Origin: Microbulbifer celer
GTDB lineage: Bacteria; Pseudomonadota; Gammaproteobacteria; Pseudomonadales; Cellvibrionaceae
DNA: 64,000 nucleotides
Direction: 5' to 3'
Assembly: GCF_020991125.1 (NCBI RefSeq)
Contig: NZ_CP087715.1
Coordinates: 558,001-622,000 of the forward strand
The first letter of the stretch is position 1, and every line of letters starts with the position of its first letter. The notes below the pieces were generated by a model. That model made no database searches and had not been told where the DNA came from. It saw nothing but the letters and a program-made list of their open reading frames with translations. Made by a program: the position numbers and the translations under genes. Positions 45,343-53,506 of the stretch are shown here, piece by piece.

Positions 45343-45825
45343 AGTGGATGAATTCCTGTTAACACTCAGTGGATTGCCGGTATTGATTGCCGGGGTATTG
45401 TTACTGGAGTGCAGTTTCTGGCGTTTTTAATTGCTGAAGTCTGTAACGGTAAAAATCAGTACCGGTAAAAAATAGCAAAGTGCTGGACGTCCGGTCTCGG
45501 AGCACCCGGTAGGGCGCGCATCTTAGCAATGGGCCGCAAGACGGGCAATTGAGTACGCTTGTGGTTGGAAATATGCTGGGACTGGGAGTGAATTGTGACG
45601 AATATCCTGTTTTGGCACGGTTGGCGTTATTTTATACTGCTATGGGCACGCCTGGGGAGGCGCAGCCCGGAGGATTAACCATAATAGTTGAATACAATAA
45701 TGATGGTTGTCCGTCACTGTGCCCGGCATTCATATGTGCACCGCACATTGGCCGCGGACGTTACCGGATTACTGGATGCGGATTTCGGGGGCTCAGCTGT
45801 GCTACCACCGGCCAACCTGACTAGT
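45343..45825. promoter_or_regulatory. Divergent intergenic region between gcvP and the GGDEF gene
   Basis: About 480 bases between divergent genes. It holds a TATACT hexamer (45633-45638) that may be a -10 box for the GGDEF gene, and a GGAGGA at 45669-45674 that looks like a ribosome-binding site but has no ATG at proper spacing. Small ORFs here have poor support. No riboswitch was recognised. Confidence 0.3.
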
Positions 45826-47574
45826 ATGAGACACCACACTAGCCTGCGCTTAAAAGCCTGCCTTATTTCCCTCTTGCTCGTAGTGGCCATGTGCCTGTTC
45901 TTTATTCTCCTGGGTAACGGGAGCCTGCAGCTGTTGCTGGAGAAAAATCGCGAAAACCGCTACTACAACTTTCAGTTTCAGGTGGCCGGACTGATGGAGC
46001 AGTCCCGTCAGGAGGTTGTGCAGCTGGCGGAGCTGATTGCCCTCAACGATCAGGGCAGGGTAGCCAGCCGTGAGGAAATCCGCAGCGCCATGGACAGACA
46101 GTGGAGCCTGCTGGAGTACAGTTGGAAGTTGCAATCCATCAAAGTATACAGTCGCGCCGCAACGGCACCGCTGACCTGGGGGGCCCCGGGAGAACACCTC
46201 TCCAGCAAGCAGGTGGAACAGGTGCTGCTGCACGGCAATTCCCTGGAACAGATCCACTGCACGCATATCTGTGTTCAGAGCCTGGCGGTGCCGGTGCGCG
46301 CACGCGGTGGTGATTATGTATTGCAGCTGGATCGCGCCATGTCCCACCAGCTGCAGAAATTCCGTGATATGACCGGGTCCGATATCGGCATTCTCTCCGA
46401 TGTGCGCCGGGAAGGGAGGGTTGCGGGGGAGGGCAGTTATCTCAAGTCCTGGGGCAGAGAAGTGCTGGCGCTGACGTCCCGGGACCGACTGCTGCCGCTG
46501 CTGTACCAGGTTTCGCGCGAAAGCGCGGATCTGCCCCGGCTGGAAGACTCGCGTATTTACCAGCTGAACAACCGTGATTACGACGTCAAAACCATGGGGA
46601 TCAACGCCAGTATGGGCGGCGCGCAATTTGTATTTGTGGACGATGTGTCTGGTCAGGTGCTGCACATTCGCGAATCCCTGCAATTACTACTGCTGTTCTC
46701 GGTACTGGGCGCCCTGATCTTCAGCGCTGCGGTAGCCGGCACCCTGTGGAATCCCATCGTGCGCCTGCGCCGCCTGGCCCAGGCACTGCCACTATTGACC
46801 AACGGGCGCTTTGATGAAGCCCGGCGTTTGATTCAACCTGTGCAGAAAAATCTGGACCGGTTCGATGAACTCGATGTGCTGGATAACACCGGTCTGACGA
46901 TGTGCGATCAGCTGGAAGACATGAATGAAATGGTCGGTCGCAAAACTGCGCAGCTGGAACAGATCGCCATGCACGACAGTCTTACCGGGCTGGATAACCG
47001 CTACAGTCTGCTGGAACAATTGGAGAACTATCTGTCTCAATTCCAGCGGGACGAATCCGGCAATGAGAATTTAACGGGTCCCGCGGAGCAAGGGTACCTG
47101 TTCTTTATCGATCTCGATGACTTTAAACAGGTGAATGATTGCCTGGGGCACCACAGTGGGGATGAGCTGTTGTGCATCATCGCCAAGCGATTGTTGAGTG
47201 TGATGCGCTGTGGCGATGTGGTGGCGCGTCTTGGTGGCGATGAGTTTTGTGTCTTCGTGCGGCATCTTTCCGATGCGGACACCCACCGCGCGCTGGCGGA
47301 GAAGATGTTGGAGGCGGTTGCCAAACCGGTAAAACTGGTGGGCAATATGGTGGAAGTCACCATGAGCGTGGGCGTGGTGGCGATAGAAAACCAGAGCGAG
47401 ACACTGGAATCCCTGCTGCAGAAGGCGGATATGGCGATGTATCACGCCAAGCGCAACGGCAAAAATAAATATCAGCTGTATTCCCCGGGCCTGCCAACGC
47501 TCTCTGACGTGCCCTCGAAAAAAGGCGCCGCGTCCGCCACTACACTGGAACTTATCAGCGCTCAGCCGCGCTAA
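45826..47574 (+). CDS. Membrane-bound diguanylate cyclase (GGDEF)
   Basis: About 582 residues. Membrane helix 1 (about residues 10-32), a periplasmic sensor of roughly 250 residues containing a CTHIC cysteine pair, helix 2 (about 286-309), a HAMP-like linker, and a GGDEF domain with the intact GGDEF motif at 470-474. The inhibitory site RxxD is present (RCGD) five residues before it, so product inhibition by c-di-GMP is expected. There is no EAL domain. It should make c-di-GMP in response to an unknown periplasmic signal. An in-frame TTG at 45688 would add 46 residues; the ATG at 45826 puts the first helix at the N-terminus. Confidence 0.88.
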   Translation: MRHHTSLRLKACLISLLLVVAMCLFFILLGNGSLQLLLEKNRENRYYNFQFQVAGLMEQSRQEVVQLAELIALNDQGRVASREEIRSAMDRQWSLLEYSWKLQSIKVYSRAATAPLTWGAPGEHLSSKQVEQVLLHGNSLEQIHCTHICVQSLAVPVRARGGDYVLQLDRAMSHQLQKFRDMTGSDIGILSDVRREGRVAGEGSYLKSWGREVLALTSRDRLLPLLYQVSRESADLPRLEDSRIYQLNNRDYDVKTMGINASMGGAQFVFVDDVSGQVLHIRESLQLLLLFSVLGALIFSAAVAGTLWNPIVRLRRLAQALPLLTNGRFDEARRLIQPVQKNLDRFDELDVLDNTGLTMCDQLEDMNEMVGRKTAQLEQIAMHDSLTGLDNRYSLLEQLENYLSQFQRDESGNENLTGPAEQGYLFFIDLDDFKQVNDCLGHHSGDELLCIIAKRLLSVMRCGDVVARLGGDEFCVFVRHLSDADTHRALAEKMLEAVAKPVKLVGNMVEVTMSVGVVAIENQSETLESLLQKADMAMYHAKRNGKNKYQLYSPGLPTLSDVPSKKGAASATTLELISAQPR

Positions 47575-47807
47575 TTGGCGTCATCCCCTTCCTCTTTCAA
47601 TGCCGCTGGCTTCGGGGAGCGGTTGGCTGGTCTATTCTTTTTATAGCCCTGTATCAAATCGATAGATGGATATTGGTTCCGGAATACCCCACCCGGAAAC
47701 GTCGCGCAGGAATGGGCTGAACAGCAAAAAATGCGACAGAAAGGGCTCGACAGAAAAGGAAAACACCGGCCACAAGCCGGTAACAGGATAGGAAGTCCAA
47801 CTGCAAC

Positions 47808-48035
47808 ATGGCGAGTAAAATCTACACCACCCGAGATGAGCTGCTGGGCAGTTATCTGCGCAACCTTCTGGAGTCTGCCGGGTATTCGGTGCTGACTCAG
47901 CACACCCGTACGGAATCCTCTACAGAGTCCGGGCTGAACAGCCTGGACTGGTGCTCCGAACTCTGGCTGATACGGGATTCGGAATTGGCCAATGCGCGGG
48001 AGTTATTACAGGAAGCGCTGGCAGACAGTGCCTGA
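47808..48035 (+). CDS. Small DUF2007-like protein
   Basis: 75 residues: KIYTTRDELLGSYLRNLLESAGY at the start and ELWLIRDSELANARELLQEAL at the end give the beta-alpha-beta plus beta-alpha layout of DUF2007 family proteins, sometimes called prokaryotic signal-transducing proteins. Their role is not established. It follows the GGDEF gene by 233 bases and is convergent with argS. The ATG lacks a clear ribosome-binding site. Confidence 0.65.
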   Translation: MASKIYTTRDELLGSYLRNLLESAGYSVLTQHTRTESSTESGLNSLDWCSELWLIRDSELANARELLQEALADSA

Positions 48036-48111
48036 CGCGCCCCCGGTAACCTCGATCGCTCTTATGTTCGAACGTCCTTCGGTTTAAGCATTGGTATAAA
48101 CAGCAGCCGCG

Positions 48112-49848
48112 TTACATCTGTTCCAGTACTTCAATACCCAGCAAGTCGAGGCCAGTGGCCAGCGTACGTGCCACCAGATCACACAATTGCAGACGGCTCA
48201 GTTTCTCTTCTTCGCTTACCCCTTCTTTTAATACCGGACAGGCCTCGTAAAAGGCCATGTAGGCACTCGCCAGATCGTACAGGTAAGTACACAGCACGTG
48301 CGGGAAGGTATCTCTGGCCACCTGCTCCAGCACTTCGCTGAACTGGTTCAGCTTGATCGCCAACGTGCGCTCGGCATCGGTACCGAGAATAATCTCGCTT
48401 TTCAGGTCTGAAGGATCCACACCGGCGCGACGGAAAATACTGCGTACCCGGGTGTAAGCGTACTGCAGATAGGGAGCAGTGTTGCCCTCGAACGCCAGCA
48501 TTGAGTCCCAGTTGAACACGTAATCGTTGGTGCGGGTTTTGCTGAGATCGGCATACTTCACGGCACCGATGCCCACCACGCGGCCGATCAGCTCGCGCTC
48601 TTCCTGGCTCAGGTCGGGGTTCTTTTCCGCGACCAGTGCAGTGGCGCGCTCTACCGCTTCATCCAGCAGGGCCGCCAGCTTCACAGTGCCTCCGGTGCGG
48701 GTTTTGAAAGGCTTGCCGTCTTCACCCATCATGGTGCCGAACGCGCAGTGTTCCAGAGTGACCGATTCCGGCAGGAAGCCGGCTTTGCGCGCGGTGGTAA
48801 AGGCCTGCTGCAGGTGCAGGGACTGACGCGCATCCACCACAATCACGATGCGGTCCGCTTTCAATTGATTGGCGCGGTAGCGGATACCGGCCAGGTCGGT
48901 GGTGGCGTAGAGATAGCCACCGCCTTTCTTGCGGATGATCATCGGGCTGGGGTTGCCTTCCTTGTCCGCCATCTCCTCCAGAAAGACCACGATCGCGCCC
49001 TGGTCTTCTACGGCGATACCGCGATCCAGCAGTTCCTGCACCAGTACCGGGAGGTCGTCGTTGTAACGGCTCTCGCCGTAAACGTCTTCCCGCTTCAGGG
49101 TAACGTTCAGCTTGTCGTAGATCTCTTCGCTGTGGCTGATGGAGATATCGATAAACTGCTGCCACAGTTTCAAGCACTCGGGGTCGCCGCCCTGGAGCTT
49201 GACCACATACTCCCGAGCGCGGTCGGCAAAGCCTTCCTCTTCGTCGAAGCGGACTTTGGCTTCGCGGTAGAACACTTCGAGGTCCGCCAACGCGACGGCC
49301 GCGTCTTCTTTCTGAATCTGGTCCGACAGGTGCGCCAGTAGCATGCCGAACTGGGTACCCCAGTCGCCCATATGGTTCTGGCGGATGACCCTGTGCCCCT
49401 GGAATTCCAGCAGGCGGGCCAGGGCGTCACCGATAATGGTGGAGCGCAGGTGGCCCACGTGCATTTCTTTGGCGAGGTTGGGGGCGGAATAGTCCAGTAC
49501 GATGGTCTGGGGTTCTTCGACGCTGGCGATATTCAGGTGTTCATCAGCGTGGGCTGCGGCCAGGGCCTTGCCCAGCCAGGTGTCACTCAGGTGGATATTG
49601 ATGAAACCGGGACCGGCAATTTCCACCTTCTCGATCATGTCTCCTTTATCCAGGTTTTCCACAATCTTCGCCGCCAGCTCGCGGGGGTTGGTGCCCACTT
49701 TCTTGGCGGCGGCCATGGCGCCATTGGCCTGGTAGTCCCCGAAGCCCGCTTTCTTTGCTGGTGCCACTGACGGGCTGCATTCGGCTGGGATACCCGCGGC
49801 GGTCATGGCGGTCTGGAAGATGTCGTTGAGCTGCTGGCGAATATTCAT
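48112..49848 (-). CDS. argS: Arginyl-tRNA synthetase
   Basis: 578 residues, the standard length. Additional N-terminal domain ([15 protein letters not shown]...), class I signature [29 protein letters not shown] in place of a typical KMSKS, and the C-terminal helical anticodon domain with the usual DALR features. It charges tRNA-Arg, and needs tRNA for activation. The open frame continues 47 codons upstream to 49989 with Pro/His-rich, non-conserved sequence, so the ATG at 49848 is chosen. Confidence 0.96.
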   Translation of the reverse strand: MNIRQQLNDIFQTAMTAAGIPAECSPSVAPAKKAGFGDYQANGAMAAAKKVGTNPRELAAKIVENLDKGDMIEKVEIAGPGFINIHLSDTWLGKALAAAHADEHLNIASVEEPQTIVLDYSAPNLAKEMHVGHLRSTIIGDALARLLEFQGHRVIRQNHMGDWGTQFGMLLAHLSDQIQKEDAAVALADLEVFYREAKVRFDEEEGFADRAREYVVKLQGGDPECLKLWQQFIDISISHSEEIYDKLNVTLKREDVYGESRYNDDLPVLVQELLDRGIAVEDQGAIVVFLEEMADKEGNPSPMIIRKKGGGYLYATTDLAGIRYRANQLKADRIVIVVDARQSLHLQQAFTTARKAGFLPESVTLEHCAFGTMMGEDGKPFKTRTGGTVKLAALLDEAVERATALVAEKNPDLSQEERELIGRVVGIGAVKYADLSKTRTNDYVFNWDSMLAFEGNTAPYLQYAYTRVRSIFRRAGVDPSDLKSEIILGTDAERTLAIKLNQFSEVLEQVARDTFPHVLCTYLYDLASAYMAFYEACPVLKEGVSEEEKLSRLQLCDLVARTLATGLDLLGIEVLEQM

Positions 49849-50069
49849 AGGAAACGGTGGGTCCAGGTGGAAATTCAGAGGCAATGAATAAGGGGAAGGC
49901 GGGATTTTAATGTGCGGGGGCGGCTTTGCAACCGGCGGTGTCCGGATAGCGGTTCGCGCGCGGGGGTGGAGATGGTGATGCGTCGGCAAAAATGGGATGA
50001 AAATACTGCCACGGTCATGCTGGGGTCAGATTTGTCTTGATAATAGAGGTTCGTGCTGTACAATAATTA

Positions 50070-50092
50070 TTAATGATAATGGTTATCATTAA
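50070..50092. promoter_or_regulatory. Fur box
   Basis: TTAATGATAA-TGG-TTATCATTAA is an almost perfect palindrome and matches the Fur consensus (GATAATGATAATCATTATC) closely. It is 17 bases before the AraC gene start at 50109, so Fe-Fur should repress that gene, and possibly argS promoter elements on the other side are nearby. Confidence 0.85.
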
Positions 50093-50108
50093 GGCTAAGG
50101 ATCAAAAA

Positions 50109-51110
50109 ATGGATTTGTCAGGTCTCGAGCCCGTTGACTGCGCACCGTTCAGTGTTGCAGATCACTATCTGATGGAAAGGGGAAGTGAACAGGGAAAGTG
50201 GCACCGGGTGTCATTGCCGCCGGAAAAGGGGGCGACGGAATTTATCACCTGCCGTATCTGTGAGGATATCTCGCTTACACGCAGTCTCTGCACCTTTGTC
50301 AGTCCCTTCCTGTCTCGCGTGTGTTACCCGATGGACACCACCCTGCTGGTTTTCGGCTTCCGGGGGCGTAGCGCCATTGGCTTTTCCGAGGACGATCTCT
50401 CCCACGTGGTCAGGCCCGGCGACGTCTGGATGGTCAATACCGGAGGCGAGGCTCTGTACCGTTACACACCGGCGCACGACCTGAGTGAAATGGTGGTGAT
50501 CAAGTATGCCACCCGCCGAATCGGCTTCGTGTTCCCGCAACAGACGCGGGCCGTGCTTCGCGGTGACCGCCCGTGGATTGTGCGGCTGGGCTATCAGGAG
50601 TCCAACGACTCCTGGATATCCGATCTGCTGAACAACGGCTTTACCTCCTCACTGGACTGTCTGCGGGCGGAAGCCCGGGCCCTGGATGTGCTGGCGCGCT
50701 GGCTGCGGCCGCTGACCGATACGGTGGATGAGGCCCGTGTAGCCCCGGGTATCGAAGGGGACCCGCACCTGGAGCAGGCCATCCGCCTGCTCACAAGGGA
50801 TCTCGCGGCAACCCCTTCTCTGGAAGAACTGTCCCGGGTTCTGGGGATGAGCCACACCCGACTGAATCGCGCCTTCAAGCGCGCGTTTGGCAAAACCGTG
50901 TTCAGCTGGCTGCGGGACTATCGCCTCGCGCGCGCGCGCGCAGCATTGAAAGACGGTCACCGCAGTATTACGGATATCGCCTTTCAATGCGGTTTCAGTA
51001 GTGCCAGTCATTTTTCCCAATCGTTCAAACAGTGTTATGGCTGCACACCGGTGGAATTCCGCAGCAGCCGCAAATTGCAGGAAGTCTATTGTGAATATGG
51101 AACCCGCTGA
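50109..51110 (+). CDS. Iron-regulated AraC-family transcriptional regulator (PchR-like)
   Basis: 333 residues. N-terminal sensing region of about 220 residues and C-terminal double helix-turn-helix (SLEELSRVLGMSHTRLNRAF and SITDIAFQCGFSSASHFSQS) typical of AraC. Size and layout resemble PchR-type regulators that sense siderophores. AAGGA lies seven bases before the ATG at 50109; the upstream in-frame ATG at 50073 falls within the Fur box and is rejected. It overlaps the MFS gene start, so the two are cotranscribed and likely cofunction in iron or secondary metabolite export. Confidence 0.85.
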   Translation: MDLSGLEPVDCAPFSVADHYLMERGSEQGKWHRVSLPPEKGATEFITCRICEDISLTRSLCTFVSPFLSRVCYPMDTTLLVFGFRGRSAIGFSEDDLSHVVRPGDVWMVNTGGEALYRYTPAHDLSEMVVIKYATRRIGFVFPQQTRAVLRGDRPWIVRLGYQESNDSWISDLLNNGFTSSLDCLRAEARALDVLARWLRPLTDTVDEARVAPGIEGDPHLEQAIRLLTRDLAATPSLEELSRVLGMSHTRLNRAFKRAFGKTVFSWLRDYRLARARAALKDGHRSITDIAFQCGFSSASHFSQSFKQCYGCTPVEFRSSRKLQEVYCEYGTR

Positions 51111-52335
51111 GCGCCCGGCGCAGAAAGTCGGGCTGGGCCTGTTGCTCGCCATCCTGGTGGCCAATGGTGTCGCCCACAGTGTATTTGTCATTGCGATGCC
51201 GATTATCGGCCGTCAACTGGGTCTGGCCGACGTGCAGACCGGCGTGATCCTCACCGTTTCCGCCGTCGTCATGATGCTTGCCGCGCCCTCCTGGGGGCGC
51301 TACAGCGAACGGGCCGGGCGGCGCGCGGTGGTGGCGGCCGGTATTCTCGCGAGCGGGATTTTCCTGTTGGCGGTTGCCGGGGTGGTATTTCTGCGCCAGA
51401 GCCTGCTGCTCACGCTGCCGCTCACCTTTTGCCTGCTGTTCGGTTTGCGTCTGCTACAAGCGGTTGGTGTTGGCGGTGTGATGCCGGCTTCCCAGGCCTA
51501 CGTGGCGGATGCCACCGGGCGCGCAGCGCGGACACGTGGAATGGGCTTGATGGGGGCGGCTTTCGGGGCCGGAACCATTCTCGGAGGGGCTGCGGCGGCG
51601 ATACTCGGTCAGTGGGTGGCCGTACCGGGGCTACTGGGGCTGGGAGTACTGTTGCTGCTGGTATGGTGGGGGCTGTGTCGCCGTCTGCCGGAAATCCGGC
51701 AACCCGTGCCGGGTCGCATGGCGGAGCGGGGTGCGCTGCCCTACGCAACGCTGTGGCCCATGCTGTTGCTGACATTTTGCGCGCTGTTGATATACGGCAT
51801 GTTGCAACAGGTGATCGGGTTGCGCCTGCAGGATCAGTTCGGCTACAGCAGCGCCGAGGCGCTGCGCGCAACCGGAATCGCGATGATGTTGACCATGGCG
51901 GTGATGGTGATTGTGCAACTTGGGTTCCTGCGCTTCTTTGACTGGCCGGCGGTGCGCGTGCTGCGATGGGGTTGCAGCTTGTTGGTACTGGCGCTGATGT
52001 TGGCCACATTCAGCAACGGTTACGGTCAGTTGCTGATAAGCATGGTTTTGGTGGGGGGCGCGATGGGGTTGGTGTTCCCGGGTAATCTCGCTCTCCTGAG
52101 CCTGGCGGTGGGCGCGAATGCCCAGGGGCGCATTGCCGGTGTCAACGGCGTGAGCAAGGGGTTGGGCCTGGCGCTGGGGCCGGTGAGCGGCGCAGCGCTG
52201 CACCAGTTTTCTGTGTCGGCGCCGTTTGTGTTGGGAATAGTGCTGGCACTGGTCATGGTGCTGCTTGCCTTCTGGGGCTCCTACCCCGAGAAGGCGGGCA
52301 CTCTACTGGAATGCGACGGGGCAGGGCAGATCTGA
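51091..52335 (+). CDS. MFS efflux transporter, possibly a siderophore or metabolite exporter
   Basis: About 414 residues with 12 membrane helices and the MFS motif A region (GRYSERAGRRAVV) of the drug:H+ antiporter type. It starts inside the AraC gene: a GTG at 51091 sits six bases after AGGAAG; the ATG at 51097 is the alternative. Fur-box control through the operon and the regulator partner suggest export of an iron-binding product. Its 3' end overlaps the convergent acyl-CoA dehydrogenase by 33 bases. Whether it exports the product of the cluster at 52303-64000 is untested. Confidence 0.83.
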   Translation: MNMEPAERPAQKVGLGLLLAILVANGVAHSVFVIAMPIIGRQLGLADVQTGVILTVSAVVMMLAAPSWGRYSERAGRRAVVAAGILASGIFLLAVAGVVFLRQSLLLTLPLTFCLLFGLRLLQAVGVGGVMPASQAYVADATGRAARTRGMGLMGAAFGAGTILGGAAAAILGQWVAVPGLLGLGVLLLLVWWGLCRRLPEIRQPVPGRMAERGALPYATLWPMLLLTFCALLIYGMLQQVIGLRLQDQFGYSSAEALRATGIAMMLTMAVMVIVQLGFLRFFDWPAVRVLRWGCSLLVLALMLATFSNGYGQLLISMVLVGGAMGLVFPGNLALLSLAVGANAQGRIAGVNGVSKGLGLALGPVSGAALHQFSVSAPFVLGIVLALVMVLLAFWGSYPEKAGTLLECDGAGQI

Positions 52336-53487
52336 TTTGTAAACGTTCTGCGCCACAATATCGCGGTGGATTTCGGAGGTGCCGTCAATGATGCGATACA
52401 GACGCGCATCCCGGTAGAAACTCTCCACCAGGCTGTCCTCGTGGCAGCCGCTGCCGCCGAATATCTGCAATGCGCGATCGGCGACCCGTCCCAGGGTTTC
52501 TGTAGTAAATACCTTCACCGCGGAGATATCCGCGCGGATTGCCCGGTCTGTTGCGCCCGCAGCGGCATCTATGTTTACGGCTGTTTGCATCAACAGCGCG
52601 CGCGCCGCGGCGATTTCGATGGCGCTGTCGGCGATCATCTGTCGCACCGGGCCAAACTCTCCGATGGTTTTGCCGAACTGCCGGCGGTTTGTCGCATGTT
52701 GTTTCATCAGGTGCAACAGCCGCTGGCACTTGCCCACCGCACGTGCGCCGACCTTGGCCAGACGCGCTTTTCCCAGTGTATCGCCGAGCATCCTGAAACC
52801 GTTGTTCAGTTCTCCGAGCAGGGCTCCAGGGGGCAGTTCGATATCGTGAAACAGCAACTCCCGGTGGCTGGTCCCGCGGAAACCCATCATGTGGAACGTT
52901 TTTCCCAGCTCGAACCCGGGTAGATCCCTGTCGACCAGAAACAGGGAAATGCCGCGGGCCCCCAGGCCGGGCTCGGTGACCGCCGCGACGATAAAGAAAT
53001 CGCAGAATTCCGCATCACTGGTGAAATGCTTTGTGCCGGAGAGGCGCCAGCCATTGGTGGTTTTCTCGACGCGGGTGCGGATGGCAGCGGCATCGGAGCC
53101 CGCTTCCGGTTCCGATACCGCGAGGCCGCAGAAACGTTCGCCGCGGACACTGGGAAGCAGGTAGCGTTCGATCTGTTCCCCGCTTCCCGACGCCAGGCAC
53201 TCGTAAACATTTCCTCCTGCGCGGCGGGCGAGAATTTCCTTGGTGGCTCCCAGTTGCTCTTGCAGCAATATGTTTTCCACCGTGGAAAACCCCTGGCCGC
53301 CAAACTGTTTGCCGATATTGCCGGCAAACAAGCCCGCGACACGGGCTTTTTCCACAATGGTGTTTGAGACGCCAAGCGATAACCCGCGCTCCGTTTCAAG
53401 GCCTGCTTCCAGTGGCAGGAGTTCTTTTTTGACAAACAGGCGTGCCCGTTCGACCAGTTCCCGCTGCGATTGGCTGATGGGATTCAC
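52303..53487 (-). CDS. Acyl-CoA dehydrogenase-like flavoprotein
   Basis: 394 residues with the full acyl-CoA dehydrogenase fold: N-terminal helices, FAD-contact region (CGLAVSEPEAGSDAAAIRT), WRLSGTKHFTSDA, RRQFGKTIGEFGPVRQMIAD, and the C-terminal QIFGGSGCHEDS...RIIDGTSEIHR. The catalytic Glu of medium-chain enzymes (in YEGT) is Asp368 here. A GTG start at 53487 follows GGAG by nine bases. It is the last gene of the leftward operon, directly after the PigE-like gene. Expected role: making a 2,3-unsaturated acyl thioester, as TamP does for tambjamine, or oxidising another carrier-bound acyl group as PigA does. Confidence 0.88.
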   Translation of the reverse strand: MNPISQSQRELVERARLFVKKELLPLEAGLETERGLSLGVSNTIVEKARVAGLFAGNIGKQFGGQGFSTVENILLQEQLGATKEILARRAGGNVYECLASGSGEQIERYLLPSVRGERFCGLAVSEPEAGSDAAAIRTRVEKTTNGWRLSGTKHFTSDAEFCDFFIVAAVTEPGLGARGISLFLVDRDLPGFELGKTFHMMGFRGTSHRELLFHDIELPPGALLGELNNGFRMLGDTLGKARLAKVGARAVGKCQRLLHLMKQHATNRRQFGKTIGEFGPVRQMIADSAIEIAAARALLMQTAVNIDAAAGATDRAIRADISAVKVFTTETLGRVADRALQIFGGSGCHEDSLVESFYRDARLYRIIDGTSEIHRDIVAQNVYKSDLPCPVAFQ

Positions 53488-53506
53488 TGAGATTTGCTCC
53501 GTTCAA

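Noticed and set aside
42928-45351. An 807-codon open frame on the + strand opposite gcvP
   Set aside because: It is the antisense shadow of the highly biased gcvP codons; low-complexity His/Gly/Val-rich product, no recognisable domain, no ribosome-binding site.
45343-45560. Glycine riboswitch upstream of gcvP
   Set aside because: I looked on the minus strand for the conserved aptamer segments and found none.
45549-45824. A 91-codon open frame between gcvP and the GGDEF gene
   Set aside because: No ribosome-binding site at its start, Cys/Gly-rich non-protein-like sequence, and overlap with the likely promoter region.
49849-49989. N-terminal extension of argS
   Set aside because: Pro/His-rich sequence absent from ArgS; the family N-terminus starts at the ATG at 49848.
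50073-50108. Earlier ATG for the AraC gene
   Set aside because: It lies inside the Fur box; the ATG at 50109 has AAGGA at proper spacing.
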